This document shows, piece after piece, positions 1-8,142 of a stretch of DNA of 33,114 bases; positions within the stretch are counted from its first letter, which is position 1; every line of letters starts with the position of its first letter. The notes beneath the pieces are model-generated. The model made no database searches. It saw only the letters and a program-made list of their open reading frames with translations, and was not told where the DNA came from. The translations under genes and the position numbers were made by a program. The DNA is from Phycisphaerae bacterium. GTDB taxonomy: Bacteria; Chloroflexota; Anaerolineae; 4572-78; J111. The stretch is taken from contig JANQQF010000164.1 in the NCBI GenBank assembly GCA_028285035.1, positions 1-33,114 on the forward strand, read 5' to 3'.

Positions 1-142
1 ATCCATCGCTCGCTGCCCCCCGGCCAGTGGATGCCCGACAAAAGCATTCGGGCAGGACATGACTTTTTTATTCCGGTTTTTATTTGATTTCTCTATTAGT
101 AGGTCGTAGGGTACAATTCCAGATTTTTAGCACAAGATTTGC
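1..142. other. Window-edge sequence, no gene assigned
   Basis: The first ~60 bases are GC-rich and unlike the AT-rich sequence that follows. They contain a 7-bp inverted repeat (32-38 with 48-54) and a run of six T at 64-69. This could be a weak terminator of a gene ending left of the window, but the T-run is about 9 bases from the stem. Frame 1 is open from the edge to TGA 85-87 and could be a 28-codon C-terminal end; I do not recognise its product. Nothing firmer can be said. Confidence 0.3.
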
Positions 143-619
143 TTACTTCTCTCTAAAGTATTCCACGTTTTCGAGAAAGGCTGGCATTTGACCTAGAATA
201 TAATCAAAGACTATGTGGGTGTATTGAATACTTACATCAGAGTTCTCTTTCCAATTCGGCACGGCCTCCCACACATCCAAAATACCTTCTTCCACATTAC
301 AACAAATTTCGTTAAACAGCCACGCCTTTTGTCCAAATTTAGTGGCAATAAAGTTTCGATGGTCAAGCCCCATCGCCACCACAACATCGGTCTCTGCCAA
401 AATTTCCGAGGTCAACTTACGTTGTCGATGTCCGGCAGGGTTGATCCCCTTTTCCAACACATAATCGAGATAAAATTGTGGTATCTCTTGCAGCCGAGCT
501 TCCGTTCCAGCCGAGGATACTTGGATGGGTGTATCATCATCCAGCAATTTTTTCAATACATACTCAGCGGTCATACTACGAAAAATATTTCCAGTACAAA
601 CAAATAAAACTGAGGTCAT
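143..619 (-). CDS. Low-molecular-weight protein-tyrosine phosphatase family protein
   Basis: Cytosolic phosphatase of the LMW-PTP/arsenate reductase (ArsC-type) fold, 158 residues, the usual length for the family. The P-loop C-x5-R-S lies right at the N-terminus (VCTGNIFRS, Cys8 and Arg14). The catalytic Cys sits after the first beta strand, as expected. A C-terminal LDVWE segment is the likely place of the general-acid Asp, although the common Asp-Pro pair is not kept. The frame stays open upstream to 712, but the P-loop should lie at residues 8-15 and AGAGGAG stands about 11 bases before the ATG at 619, so I start there. It could dephosphorylate protein tyrosine or act on arsenate; no ars genes are nearby, so phosphatase is preferred. 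The gene stands alone. Confidence 0.88.
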   Translation of the reverse strand: MTSVLFVCTGNIFRSMTAEYVLKKLLDDDTPIQVSSAGTEARLQEIPQFYLDYVLEKGINPAGHRQRKLTSEILAETDVVVAMGLDHRNFIATKFGQKAWLFNEICCNVEEGILDVWEAVPNWKENSDVSIQYTHIVFDYILGQMPAFLENVEYFREK

Positions 620-732
620 TGTATCTTTCACTCCTCTGTTGTGAATATTACAATTGAGATAATAGGGGAAAAGTGATTCGTCATTGACCCTCTGTGAAGC
701 GTGACAGCACAACTGTCCAATGACAAGGAAGT

Positions 733-951
733 CTAAGCAAAGCTTACCTCAAAACTGAAGGAATTACCAAATATTGGATATAAAGAAATGACAGTCCTGC
801 CAGCGACTACATTTAGTAGTTCTAAACCATAAAGCACAAGATGTGGGTTTTCAAAAGATTTGCCAAAATCTATAAGCCAAGATACAATCTCACACTTGCT
901 ATCGAAATTGTGGGTAACCCCCTTTAGTTTAGGAGTAAGTTTTAATGCCAA
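733..951 (-). CDS. Possible small hypothetical protein (72 aa, TTG start)
   Basis: An open frame between the phosphatase gene and the zinc-ribbon gene. It needs a TTG start that overlaps the start of the divergent gene at 945. The predicted peptide has mixed composition and alternating hydrophobic residues near its end, like a beta-rich domain, but I recognise no family and see no clear Shine-Dalgarno site. It could be a small gene, the C-terminal remnant of a degraded gene, or chance. It is the only coding candidate in the 620-944 gap, which otherwise holds the two divergent promoters. Confidence 0.25.
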   Translation of the reverse strand: MALKLTPKLKGVTHNFDSKCEIVSWLIDFGKSFENPHLVLYGLELLNVVAGRTVISLYPIFGNSFSFEVSFA

Positions 952-1616
952 CGGAAATAGCCATCCCTTCAGTGGTGATTACCGGATTACAAGTTATTAT
1001 AGCTTTTATTGGGGCATTTGTTTTAGCCCTGTGGATTAGTTTAATTATTTGGACCTTCCGCGACGCACGCCTACGTTCACGTGATGTTTTTGCCATCTTA
1101 CTGGCTACCTTAATGGTCACCATATTTGGACCGCTTGGTCTGATTCTCTACTTCCTACTGCGGCCACCAACAACCCTAGCAGAGTTATATGAACGGTCGC
1201 TTGAAGAGGAAGCCTTGCTTCAGGATTTAGAAGAGCGCCCCACTTGTCCTACCTGCTCTCGACAAGTACAAGATGTCTGGGTTGTTTGCCCCGACTGTCA
1301 CTCGGCCCTAAAGAAGCCGTGTGGTCACTGTGGTAAGAGTTTGGATTTGGGCTGGAATATCTGCCCTTATTGTGGCACCTTGGTCACCGAATCTGCACCA
1401 CACACCCATGATCATACGCCTGCCACATCTGCCCCACAAGAAGTCGTGGATGTTCCCGAGGCGTTTAAGGAGACCCGGCCTGTCGAAGCACAGCCAGCCA
1501 CTGAGGCAAAGCCTGAAGCCGCTCAGCCAGAGCCAGAGCCGACACCAAATGACTCACCCAAGCCTGTACCAACCGATGAAACCCGGCCACAAGTACCAGA
1601 AGCAGGCGCAGCGTAA
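945..1616 (+). CDS. Membrane protein with two zinc ribbons and a Pro/Glu-rich tail
   Basis: A 223-residue membrane protein of unknown role. Two hydrophobic segments (about 9-37 and 47-72) form an N-terminal hairpin resembling the phospholipase-D-nuclease N-terminal (PLDc_N-like) type. A short acidic helix follows, then two zinc ribbons: Cys101/104/115/118 and Cys126/129/140/143, each a pair of C-x-x-C knuckles. The last ~75 residues are low-complexity and rich in Pro, Glu, Ala and Thr, probably disordered. AGGAG at 931-935 is 9 bases before the ATG, which fixes the start. A strong terminator follows. The gene is monocistronic and convergent with the transporter. The architecture suggests a membrane-tethered scaffold or sensor, but no enzyme motif is visible. 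Confidence 0.85.
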   Translation: MPTEIAIPSVVITGLQVIIAFIGAFVLALWISLIIWTFRDARLRSRDVFAILLATLMVTIFGPLGLILYFLLRPPTTLAELYERSLEEEALLQDLEERPTCPTCSRQVQDVWVVCPDCHSALKKPCGHCGKSLDLGWNICPYCGTLVTESAPHTHDHTPATSAPQEVVDVPEAFKETRPVEAQPATEAKPEAAQPEPEPTPNDSPKPVPTDETRPQVPEAGAA

Positions 1617-1640
1617 CTTTTAATTTAGCAAATATTTAAC

Positions 1641-1675
1641 AAAAAGGCCTTGTTTTTTATCAACAAGGCCTTTTT
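1641..1675. terminator. Bidirectional intrinsic terminator
   Basis: A perfect 14-bp stem (AAAAAGGCCTTGTT at 1641-1654 with its complement at 1662-1675) and a 7-base loop. It has a T-run on one side and an A-run on the other, so it can end transcripts from both convergent genes (zinc-ribbon gene on plus, MFS gene on minus). Confidence 0.9.
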
Positions 1676-1704
1676 ATGTACTAAAGAAGTAAGCGGCTAA
1701 ATAG

Positions 1705-3000
1705 TTAAATTACCTGTGGCACTTCGTTTCCAGCTTCTTCAATCGCGGCTCGAACATCCGTAAAATACAATACAATCATTCCAAAGATAAAGAAAGCGAT
1801 GATGGGCAAAATAGCTACGCGGGAGCTACCAAACATAGATACGGCGACAAAAAAAGTAATTTGCCCGATCCAGGAAGTCCCTCGGTCACTGATCTCATAC
1901 AGACCAAAGTAAGCCGACTCGCGATGGCCCGGAACCATTTGGGAGAACAAAGAACGACTGAGGGCCTGTGAACTCCCCAGAACCATACCAGTGGTAAAGC
2001 CAAGTATCCAGAATTGCGGGATTGAATACAAAAAGGCGTAGGCGTAGATGACCGACCCAGTCCAAATCAACAAGTTAAGAATGACTGTCCATTTTGCCCC
2101 AATGCGGGCCGCAACAAGATTAAATAACCAAGAACCCGCCGCAGCCACAAATTGAATAAAGAGGAAAACCAGGAGTAGCATATCTTCAGTCATACCTAGT
2201 TCACTGGCTGCAAAAATACCAGAAACCACAATGACCGTTTGAATGCCATCATTGTATACTAAATATCCAATTAAAAATTGAAGTGTTTTAGGATACTCTC
2301 GCTTCATTTCCTTTAATGTCTCCCAAAACTCTTTGATACCGTAAGTCAGATAATTCACCCCATCTGGCAATTTGTTGGCTGGTTCACGTTGCACTAAATG
2401 CCGCTGTGGGAAAATAATAGTAAAAACAAGCCACCACACCCCAGCACTAGCCAGACTGAGACGAACAGCCAGGGCAGTATCAGACATAAAACGAAGCATA
2501 AGGAAATTCACAATCAACAAAATACCACCAGCTGTATACCCATAAGCAAACCCTTGTGAACTGACTGTATCACGTTTATCAGCAGAGGCGATATCGGGTA
2601 AAAATGCATTGTAGAAGACAATGGCTGCCCCAAAAGAAAAATTGGCGATAATGAACAGAATACCGCCCAAAAGCACAGAATTGGTCGTTGTAAAAAAGAG
2701 AAAAATAGTACAGATAGCTCCAACATAGGCAAAAATCATCATAAAGCGTTTTTTAAGGGGGCTATAATCGGCCAAGGTTCCCAAAACAGGCAGACAGATT
2801 GCTTGCAAAATCACGGAAATAGCAACACACAAAGGGAAAAAGCCATCTGGTTCAACGGTAACCCCCATCACCGTACCCCCTTGGGCACGAATGAGATTAG
2901 CCATGTATGCCCCCAGTAAGGCCGTAATCACAGTGCTTCCAAAAGGGGAGTTTGCCCAGTCATACATTATCCAGCTAAAGATTTCACGCTTGTTGTTCAT
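1705..3000 (-). CDS. MFS transporter, UMF1/Atg22-like family
   Basis: Integral inner-membrane transporter of 431 residues with about twelve hydrophobic segments. The N-terminal signature (EIFSWIMYDWANSPF, then a segment ending in an ALLGAY-type stretch) is typical of the UMF1 family, bacterial relatives of the yeast vacuolar effluxer Atg22. The length fits a full 12-helix member and a hydrophilic loop near residues 200-235 divides the two halves. AGGT lies about 8 bases before the ATG. Substrate is unknown; Atg22 relatives are thought to move amino acids or other small solutes. It is transcribed alone, convergent with the zinc-ribbon gene and divergent from the histidine kinase, with a 272-bp spacer. 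Confidence 0.9.
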   Translation of the reverse strand: MNNKREIFSWIMYDWANSPFGSTVITALLGAYMANLIRAQGGTVMGVTVEPDGFFPLCVAISVILQAICLPVLGTLADYSPLKKRFMMIFAYVGAICTIFLFFTTTNSVLLGGILFIIANFSFGAAIVFYNAFLPDIASADKRDTVSSQGFAYGYTAGGILLIVNFLMLRFMSDTALAVRLSLASAGVWWLVFTIIFPQRHLVQREPANKLPDGVNYLTYGIKEFWETLKEMKREYPKTLQFLIGYLVYNDGIQTVIVVSGIFAASELGMTEDMLLLVFLFIQFVAAAGSWLFNLVAARIGAKWTVILNLLIWTGSVIYAYAFLYSIPQFWILGFTTGMVLGSSQALSRSLFSQMVPGHRESAYFGLYEISDRGTSWIGQITFFVAVSMFGSSRVAILPIIAFFIFGMIVLYFTDVRAAIEEAGNEVPQVI

Positions 3001-3181
3001 GTTGTGACCTCATTTGTTTAAGAGTGGGGCCATTGTACCAGAGCTTAGAAAGAGAGTCACCTGTCGAAGGTTAGGGCTAACTCAAGCGTTAGGGCTTTTG
3101 ACAAATAGGTATAGAAACTAGATACAACGTAATATCTTTATCTAATGTATTTCCCTATTCTTGTCTTTACCAAAATTAGAT

Positions 3182-3210
3182 TTAGAATTATAGATGACCT
3201 AGATTATAAT
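3182..3210 (+). promoter_or_regulatory. Possible promoter of the histidine kinase gene
   Basis: A perfect TATAAT (3205-3210) sits inside a 12-bp palindrome, AGATTATAATCT (3201-3212). A weak -35 (TTAGAA, 3182-3187) lies 17 bases upstream. Predicted start near 3217, leaving a ~56-base leader before the ATG at 3273. The palindrome over the -10 box could be a repressor site or only the AT-rich box itself. Confidence 0.4.
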
Positions 3211-3272
3211 CTGCTCAACTTTACAGGGGCTATTCTTCCAAAAAACTATCACCCAAATTCATCTGACCATCA

Positions 3273-5729
3273 ATGACTATGACCGATGATTTAAACAAAT
3301 CAAAAGAACAACTGATCGCTGAACTAGCTCAAGCCCGACAACGTATCAAGGATTTGGAACGAACTGTATCCAACCAAACATTACCTTCAATTCTTAATCA
3401 GCCTGAATTCTTATCCCAAATGCTCCCCATAGAGGCGTCATCTCTCAAAAACTGGTCGCTTCTTCAAAGTATTTTGAACAACATTCCTGACTACGTATTT
3501 ATCAAAAACATAGAAGGGCGGATTATGATGTGTAATGAGACTGCCGCCCATATTATGGGTTTTGCACAGCCTGACGATTTATTTGGTAAAGCAAATTTTG
3601 ATTTATATCCTGAGCACCTCGCTGAACGAGCGGACAAGGATGCAGAGAGCATCCTCCAATCTGGTTCACCCTTAATTAATCGAGTTGAGGCAATTACAGA
3701 TCAGAGTGGTCAGAAACTTTGGTTTTTGACGAGTAAAGTGCCTTGGTACGATCAGGCTGGGCAAATTATCGGGATGATTGAGATTGGCCGTGATATTACC
3801 ATTCGTATGAACGTGCAAAAATCACTGGTCGAGGGGGAAGAACGCTATCGGACCTTGGTGCAAAATATGGCTGAAGGTTTGATACAGGTAGACAATGAAG
3901 GAACAATACAGTTTGTTAATCGAGCTTTGTGCGAGATGTTGGGCTTTGAGGAAGAGGAATTGGTGGGGACAGATCACCTGCTATTATTAACCAATGCCTC
4001 TGATCAAGATTTTATGGAGGATAAACTGCAAATTCGAAAAAATGATATTTCAGATGAATACCAAATTTATTTGCAGAAAAAATCCGGCGAGCTAATCTGG
4101 GTTCAAGTAAGCGCCGCCCCAGTGAAGGATGCCAAAGGTAATATAATTGGTTCAATTGGTGTACACACTGATATAACAGACCGTAGAGAAGCAGAAGTTG
4201 CTCTTCGAAAAAGTGAGGAGCGATTCCGATTGTTAGCTGAAAATGCACAAGATGTTATTTTTCGTTATGAATTCCGCCCCACATCTAGAGTATCCTATAT
4301 CAGCTCAGCCGTAACAAAACTACTCGATTACACACCTGAGGAATTTTACGCTAATCCGTTTCTTCCCCTACGGATCATTCACCCAGATGATAAGCAGAAC
4401 TTAAGTTTGTTACCCCAATCCTTTCAATTTTCCGAAACCCCAAGAATTTTGCGATGGATCCACAAAAGTGGCAAGACGGTTTGGACCGAGCAGAGTAATG
4501 TGCCAATCTTTGACACCGATGGTGGGCTTATTGCGGTAGAAGGTGTTATTCGAGACATTACGGCTCGTCGTCATTTAGAGGAACAATTGCAGCAATCGGC
4601 AAAAATGGAGGCAGTTGGGCGATTAGCTGGTGGCATTGCTCATGATTTCAACAATTTACTGACAGTGATTACCGGCTACAGTGAACTCTTGTTAAGCCGC
4701 CGCATCACGCCACAAGATCCCATTCGTCGAGAAGTTGAGGAAATTTACAAGGCAAGCGAGCGTGCTGGAAATTTGACCCGACGGCTATTAACCTTTAGTC
4801 GTAAACAAATCATTCAGCCCACTTTACTCAATTTGAATGATGTTGTTATTGATATGGAGAATTTATTACGTCGTTTAATAGGCGAGCATATTAATTTACA
4901 AACAAATTTAGCCGATGATTTGAATGATATTGAAGCAGACCCTGGCCAACTTGAGCAGGTGCTAGTCAATCTCATTGTTAATGCCAGAGACGCCATGCCA
5001 GATGGGGGCCGTTTGTCGATTGAAACTAGAAATTTTTCTTTTGACCAGCGATATCAGCAATTTCAGGTTGGGGTAAAGCCAGGTGAGTATGTTTTATTGA
5101 CGATTAGTGACACGGGACATGGTATTGATGAAACTATCAAGCCTCACATTTTTGAACCATTCTTTACAACCAAAACCCCTGATGAGGGAACTGGTTTAGG
5201 GCTGGCAACGCTACACGGAATTGTCACTCAGAATAAAGGAATTATCGAAGTTGAAAGTAAAGTCGGTGATGGGGCAATTTTTAAAATTTATTGGCCCCAA
5301 TCATTACAATCAGCGACAGAGATAGTAGAGCGACAATCCATTCAGTCTAGCAACCGTGGAACCGAAACAATTTTACTGGTTGAGGATGAGGAGATGGTTC
5401 GTAATCTAACCCGTGAAATTCTTCTTAGTGAGGGATACCAGGTGTTGGAAGCACAGGATGGACTGGAGGCGTTACAAATTTTTAATCAGCATCAAGAAAA
5501 CATTCGCCTTTTGCTCACAGATTTTCTGATGCCAGGCGGTATCACTGGAAAGATTTTGGCCGAACGCCTTATGAATCATTCGCCTACCCTCAAAATATTA
5601 TATATGTCAGGCTATAGCGACGAACGTTTCCTCGATGGTATTACACAAAATCAAGAAATATTTCTCCAAAAGCCCTTTCTCCCTAATGCTTTAACAAGCA
5701 AAGTCCGTCAAATTCTGGACGGACGCTAA
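3273..5729 (+). CDS. Multi-PAS hybrid sensor histidine kinase with C-terminal receiver
   Basis: Soluble two-component sensor of 818 residues with no transmembrane segment, so it senses a cytoplasmic signal. Order of domains: short coiled coil (5-35), three PAS domains (about 62-180, 190-305 and 310-432), HisKA with phospho-accepting His457 in GGIAHDFNN, HATPase_c (N box with Asn570, DTGHGI with Asp613, then a GTGLGLA box), and a receiver (about 695-815) with phospho-acceptor Asp750 and the conserved Lys in LQKPF. Several PAS domains end with the DIT-type motif that leads into the linking helix. There is no DNA-binding output domain and no response regulator next to it, so phosphate is probably passed to an unlinked partner. 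The AHDFNNLL motif places it with the NtrB-like hybrid kinases common in environmental bacteria. No clear Shine-Dalgarno site; a second ATG lies two codons downstream. Confidence 0.95.
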   Translation: MTMTDDLNKSKEQLIAELAQARQRIKDLERTVSNQTLPSILNQPEFLSQMLPIEASSLKNWSLLQSILNNIPDYVFIKNIEGRIMMCNETAAHIMGFAQPDDLFGKANFDLYPEHLAERADKDAESILQSGSPLINRVEAITDQSGQKLWFLTSKVPWYDQAGQIIGMIEIGRDITIRMNVQKSLVEGEERYRTLVQNMAEGLIQVDNEGTIQFVNRALCEMLGFEEEELVGTDHLLLLTNASDQDFMEDKLQIRKNDISDEYQIYLQKKSGELIWVQVSAAPVKDAKGNIIGSIGVHTDITDRREAEVALRKSEERFRLLAENAQDVIFRYEFRPTSRVSYISSAVTKLLDYTPEEFYANPFLPLRIIHPDDKQNLSLLPQSFQFSETPRILRWIHKSGKTVWTEQSNVPIFDTDGGLIAVEGVIRDITARRHLEEQLQQSAKMEAVGRLAGGIAHDFNNLLTVITGYSELLLSRRITPQDPIRREVEEIYKASERAGNLTRRLLTFSRKQIIQPTLLNLNDVVIDMENLLRRLIGEHINLQTNLADDLNDIEADPGQLEQVLVNLIVNARDAMPDGGRLSIETRNFSFDQRYQQFQVGVKPGEYVLLTISDTGHGIDETIKPHIFEPFFTTKTPDEGTGLGLATLHGIVTQNKGIIEVESKVGDGAIFKIYWPQSLQSATEIVERQSIQSSNRGTETILLVEDEEMVRNLTREILLSEGYQVLEAQDGLEALQIFNQHQENIRLLLTDFLMPGGITGKILAERLMNHSPTLKILYMSGYSDERFLDGITQNQEIFLQKPFLPNALTSKVRQILDGR

Positions 5730-5796
5730 CTAAATCTCAATCCGCTTTTTACGCAAAACTTAAGCTGTTTTCCTAATGCTATAATTCAATTTGCCA

Positions 5797-5824
5797 TTTT
5801 ATATTTTATATATAAAATATAAAA
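5797..5824. promoter_or_regulatory. Perfect 28-bp palindrome, probable operator of the GntR-family regulator
   Basis: The left arm TTTTATATTTTATA (5797-5810) is exactly the reverse complement of the right arm (5811-5824), with no spacer. It ends 3 bases before the ATG at 5828 and begins 11 bases after a perfect TATAAT (5780-5785), so a bound dimer would block transcription or early elongation. It replaces the usual Shine-Dalgarno region, so the mRNA may be leaderless or weakly translated. FadR/FCD-type GntR proteins commonly bind palindromes at their own promoters; autoregulation here is inference. Confidence 0.65.
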
Positions 5825-5827
5825 CAC

Positions 5828-6469
5828 ATGGCAATCAATCAAACTCTCAAAGACTCACTCATTGAAAAAATCCGAGACTCAATTATTGCGGGTGATTATT
5901 CTCCAGGCGAAAAACTTCGCCAAGAGGAGTTAGCCTCTCATTTTGGGGTCAGCGCTGTGCCTGTCCGTGAAGCGCTTCGGCAGCTAGAGGCGGAGGGGCT
6001 GGTCACTAGTCTCCCCCGAAGAGGGGTTGTCGTCACCTGTCTTGACGAAGAGGATATGCGGGATATTTATGATATCCGCATCACCCTTGAAACAATGGCG
6101 ACCCGAATTGCCACGCCAAAAATGAATGAGGAAACACTAAATCGTTTGGCCTGTACCATTGAAAAAATGGACCAACATCCAGATGAACCTGCGCATTTAA
6201 CTCAACTCAACCACGAATTTCACTTGACCATTTATGAGGCCTCAGGTCGACGTTATTTATGTGATTTGATTACCATGTTACGGCGACGGACCCAACATTA
6301 TGTACGGGCACACATCCACACAATGAATGCAATGCCTAAGTCACAAGAGCAGCATCGGGCTATTCTCGCAGCGTGCCAAGCAGGTGATGCGGAGACCGCA
6401 GGAAACTTAATGAAAGAGCATCTATCACGGGTCGGTGATGAGTTAGTTTCGTATGTACAAGATTTATAG
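5828..6469 (+). CDS. GntR-family transcriptional regulator, FCD (FadR) subfamily
   Basis: Cytosolic DNA-binding regulator, 213 residues, full length. Residues 1-75 form the winged helix-turn-helix; the recognition-helix region VSAVPVREALRQLEAEGLV and the following wing (LPRRGVVV) are classic GntR. Residues 80-205 are the helical FCD ligand-binding domain, with the expected metal/ligand residues (an Asp in the DIYDIR helix, His in NHEFHLTIYEASG, a His in QEQHRAIL). FCD regulators usually respond to carboxylic or aromatic acids. It lies in the same direction just upstream of nitroreductase, dioxygenase and FAH-hydrolase genes, so it probably controls that cluster and its own expression through the palindrome before its start. 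Confidence 0.93.
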   Translation: MAINQTLKDSLIEKIRDSIIAGDYSPGEKLRQEELASHFGVSAVPVREALRQLEAEGLVTSLPRRGVVVTCLDEEDMRDIYDIRITLETMATRIATPKMNEETLNRLACTIEKMDQHPDEPAHLTQLNHEFHLTIYEASGRRYLCDLITMLRRRTQHYVRAHIHTMNAMPKSQEQHRAILAACQAGDAETAGNLMKEHLSRVGDELVSYVQDL

Positions 6470-6587
6470 TCCTAATATCACCAACAACTGGGGCAAAGCA
6501 GAACGAAAATATAGTATAGACACCTTGCCTATAAATAACAGGCTAGAAATTCGTGTTATAACCTTACTTTGAAAGGAAAGTTTTATA

Positions 6588-7187
6588 ATGGAAAAAGCAG
6601 CTAAGACAATCTACCCTATTCAGGATTTAATACAGCGACGATGGAGTCCACGCTCATTCGCTGAAAAGTCAATCGACGCGGAGACGCTAACCAAGCTATT
6701 TGATGCAGCTCGTTGGGCCGCATCTTGGAGAAATGAACAGCCGTGGCGATTTATCGTCGCGACCCGAGATGATAACGAGGAATTCCAAAAGCTATTTGAA
6801 TGCCTAAAACCCGGTAATCAAACCTGGGCGGGCAAAGCGGGGGCATTAGTCGTCGCTGTGGTCAATCTAAACTACAGTCATATTCCAGAGCCAAATCCAA
6901 CGACCTACTACGATCTTGGCCAAGCTGTCGCTAATTTGACGATTGAGGCGATGAACCATGATCTGTATGTACACCAAATGGGTGGTGTTTTCAAGGATAA
7001 AATTCGTGAGGTATACAACATACCTGAAGGCTTTGCCCCAGTAACGGTTATGGCTATTGGCTATATTGGGGCGGTTGATGATCTACCTGAAGATCTACAA
7101 CTTAAAGAGCAGGGTGAGCGGGTGCGTAAGCCTTTGAATGAAACTGTGTTTTCAGGCACTTGGGAACAAGCGGCTGATCTAGGTTAA
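6588..7187 (+). CDS. Nitroreductase-family FMN oxidoreductase
   Basis: FMN-dependent, NAD(P)H-using reductase of the nitroreductase superfamily, 199 residues and complete. The N-terminal RRWSPRSF motif binds the FMN phosphate; AARWAASWRNEQPWRFIV is the next FMN-contacting helix and strand; the C-terminal GYIG stretch is the usual end of the fold. GAAAGGAAAG lies about 10 bases before the ATG. It follows the GntR regulator by 118 bp and precedes the dioxygenase by 88 bp, so it may share their regulation. Substrate could be a nitroaromatic, a quinone or an enone; the neighbouring intradiol dioxygenase makes a quinone/hydroquinone or nitroaromatic intermediate plausible, but this is inference. 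Confidence 0.92.
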   Translation: MEKAAKTIYPIQDLIQRRWSPRSFAEKSIDAETLTKLFDAARWAASWRNEQPWRFIVATRDDNEEFQKLFECLKPGNQTWAGKAGALVVAVVNLNYSHIPEPNPTTYYDLGQAVANLTIEAMNHDLYVHQMGGVFKDKIREVYNIPEGFAPVTVMAIGYIGAVDDLPEDLQLKEQGERVRKPLNETVFSGTWEQAADLG

Positions 7188-7275
7188 ATCATAAAAAATC
7201 GGATAGGCTGAAATAAATATTGATTTTCACTAATCACCAGCCACTATCCACCAATCAATTTCAAAGGAGAAGCTC

Positions 7276-8142
7276 ATGCGCAATTTAAATGAAGAAAATC
7301 TAACGGATGCGGTCATTGCCAAGATCAATGCTGACAATCCTCGCGTTCAAGAAGTGGTTACTAGCTTAGTGCGACATTTTCACGATTTCATTCGTGACGT
7401 CGAGCCCACCGAGGAAGAGTGGTTCACCGCCATCGACTTTCTTACGCGAACAGGGCAAATGTGTGATGATAAGCGGCAAGAGTTTATCTTATTATCAGAC
7501 ACGATGGGCGTCACAATGCTGGTCGATGCGATTAATCACCGGATGGCCGAAGGTGCGACTGAAACAACCGTCACCGGCCCCTTTCATGCGGCCTCGATGG
7601 AAATGGCAAATGGAGCGATGATTGCTCGTGGGCCAGAAGCTGCAGGTGAAAATCATACCATTGTTCGAGGTCGGGTCACAGATATTGCTGGCAATCCCCT
7701 AGCTGGAGTCAAGCTAGATGTCTGGCAGTCAGATGATATAGGTGCTTACGACGTTCAGGATGAAAATCAGCCGGAGATGAATTTACGGGGAATTTTTACC
7801 ACGAATGAAAATGGTGAGTATTGGTTCCGTACGGTGAAGCCAGAAAGTTATCCTGTGCCAACAGATGGCCCTGTCGGTGAGTTGCTTCGAGCTACAGGAC
7901 GTCACCCAATGCGCCCAGCCCACATTCATTACATGATCACCCACCCTGGCTACAAACGCCTCATTACTCACGTCTTTGTGGAAGGGGATGAGTATCTTGA
8001 GTCTGATGCTGTATTTGGCGTAAAAGACTCACTCGTGATTCCCTTTGTGCTTACGGAAGATGCAGAAAAAGCGGCTGAATATGAATTCCCTACCTCATCA
8101 TTCTACACCGCTGAGTACGATTTTGCCCTGGAGAAAGCCTAA
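7276..8142 (+). CDS. Intradiol ring-cleavage dioxygenase, hydroxyquinol 1,2-dioxygenase-like
   Basis: Non-haem Fe(III) dioxygenase that opens an aromatic diol or triol between its two hydroxyls. The 288-residue protein has the helical N-terminal dimerisation domain (about 1-100) and the catalytic beta-sandwich. The four iron ligands are visible: Tyr158, Tyr192, His216 and His218 (RPAHIH), with spacing that matches catechol and hydroxyquinol dioxygenases. The flanking segments SYPVPTDGPVGELL and SDAVFGVKDSLVIPF resemble hydroxyquinol 1,2-dioxygenases (product maleylacetate) more than catechol enzymes; this is from memory of the family. AAAGGAGAA lies 7 bases before the ATG. The stop overlaps the next start by one base (TAATG), implying translational coupling. 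Confidence 0.93.
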   Translation: MRNLNEENLTDAVIAKINADNPRVQEVVTSLVRHFHDFIRDVEPTEEEWFTAIDFLTRTGQMCDDKRQEFILLSDTMGVTMLVDAINHRMAEGATETTVTGPFHAASMEMANGAMIARGPEAAGENHTIVRGRVTDIAGNPLAGVKLDVWQSDDIGAYDVQDENQPEMNLRGIFTTNENGEYWFRTVKPESYPVPTDGPVGELLRATGRHPMRPAHIHYMITHPGYKRLITHVFVEGDEYLESDAVFGVKDSLVIPFVLTEDAEKAAEYEFPTSSFYTAEYDFALEKA

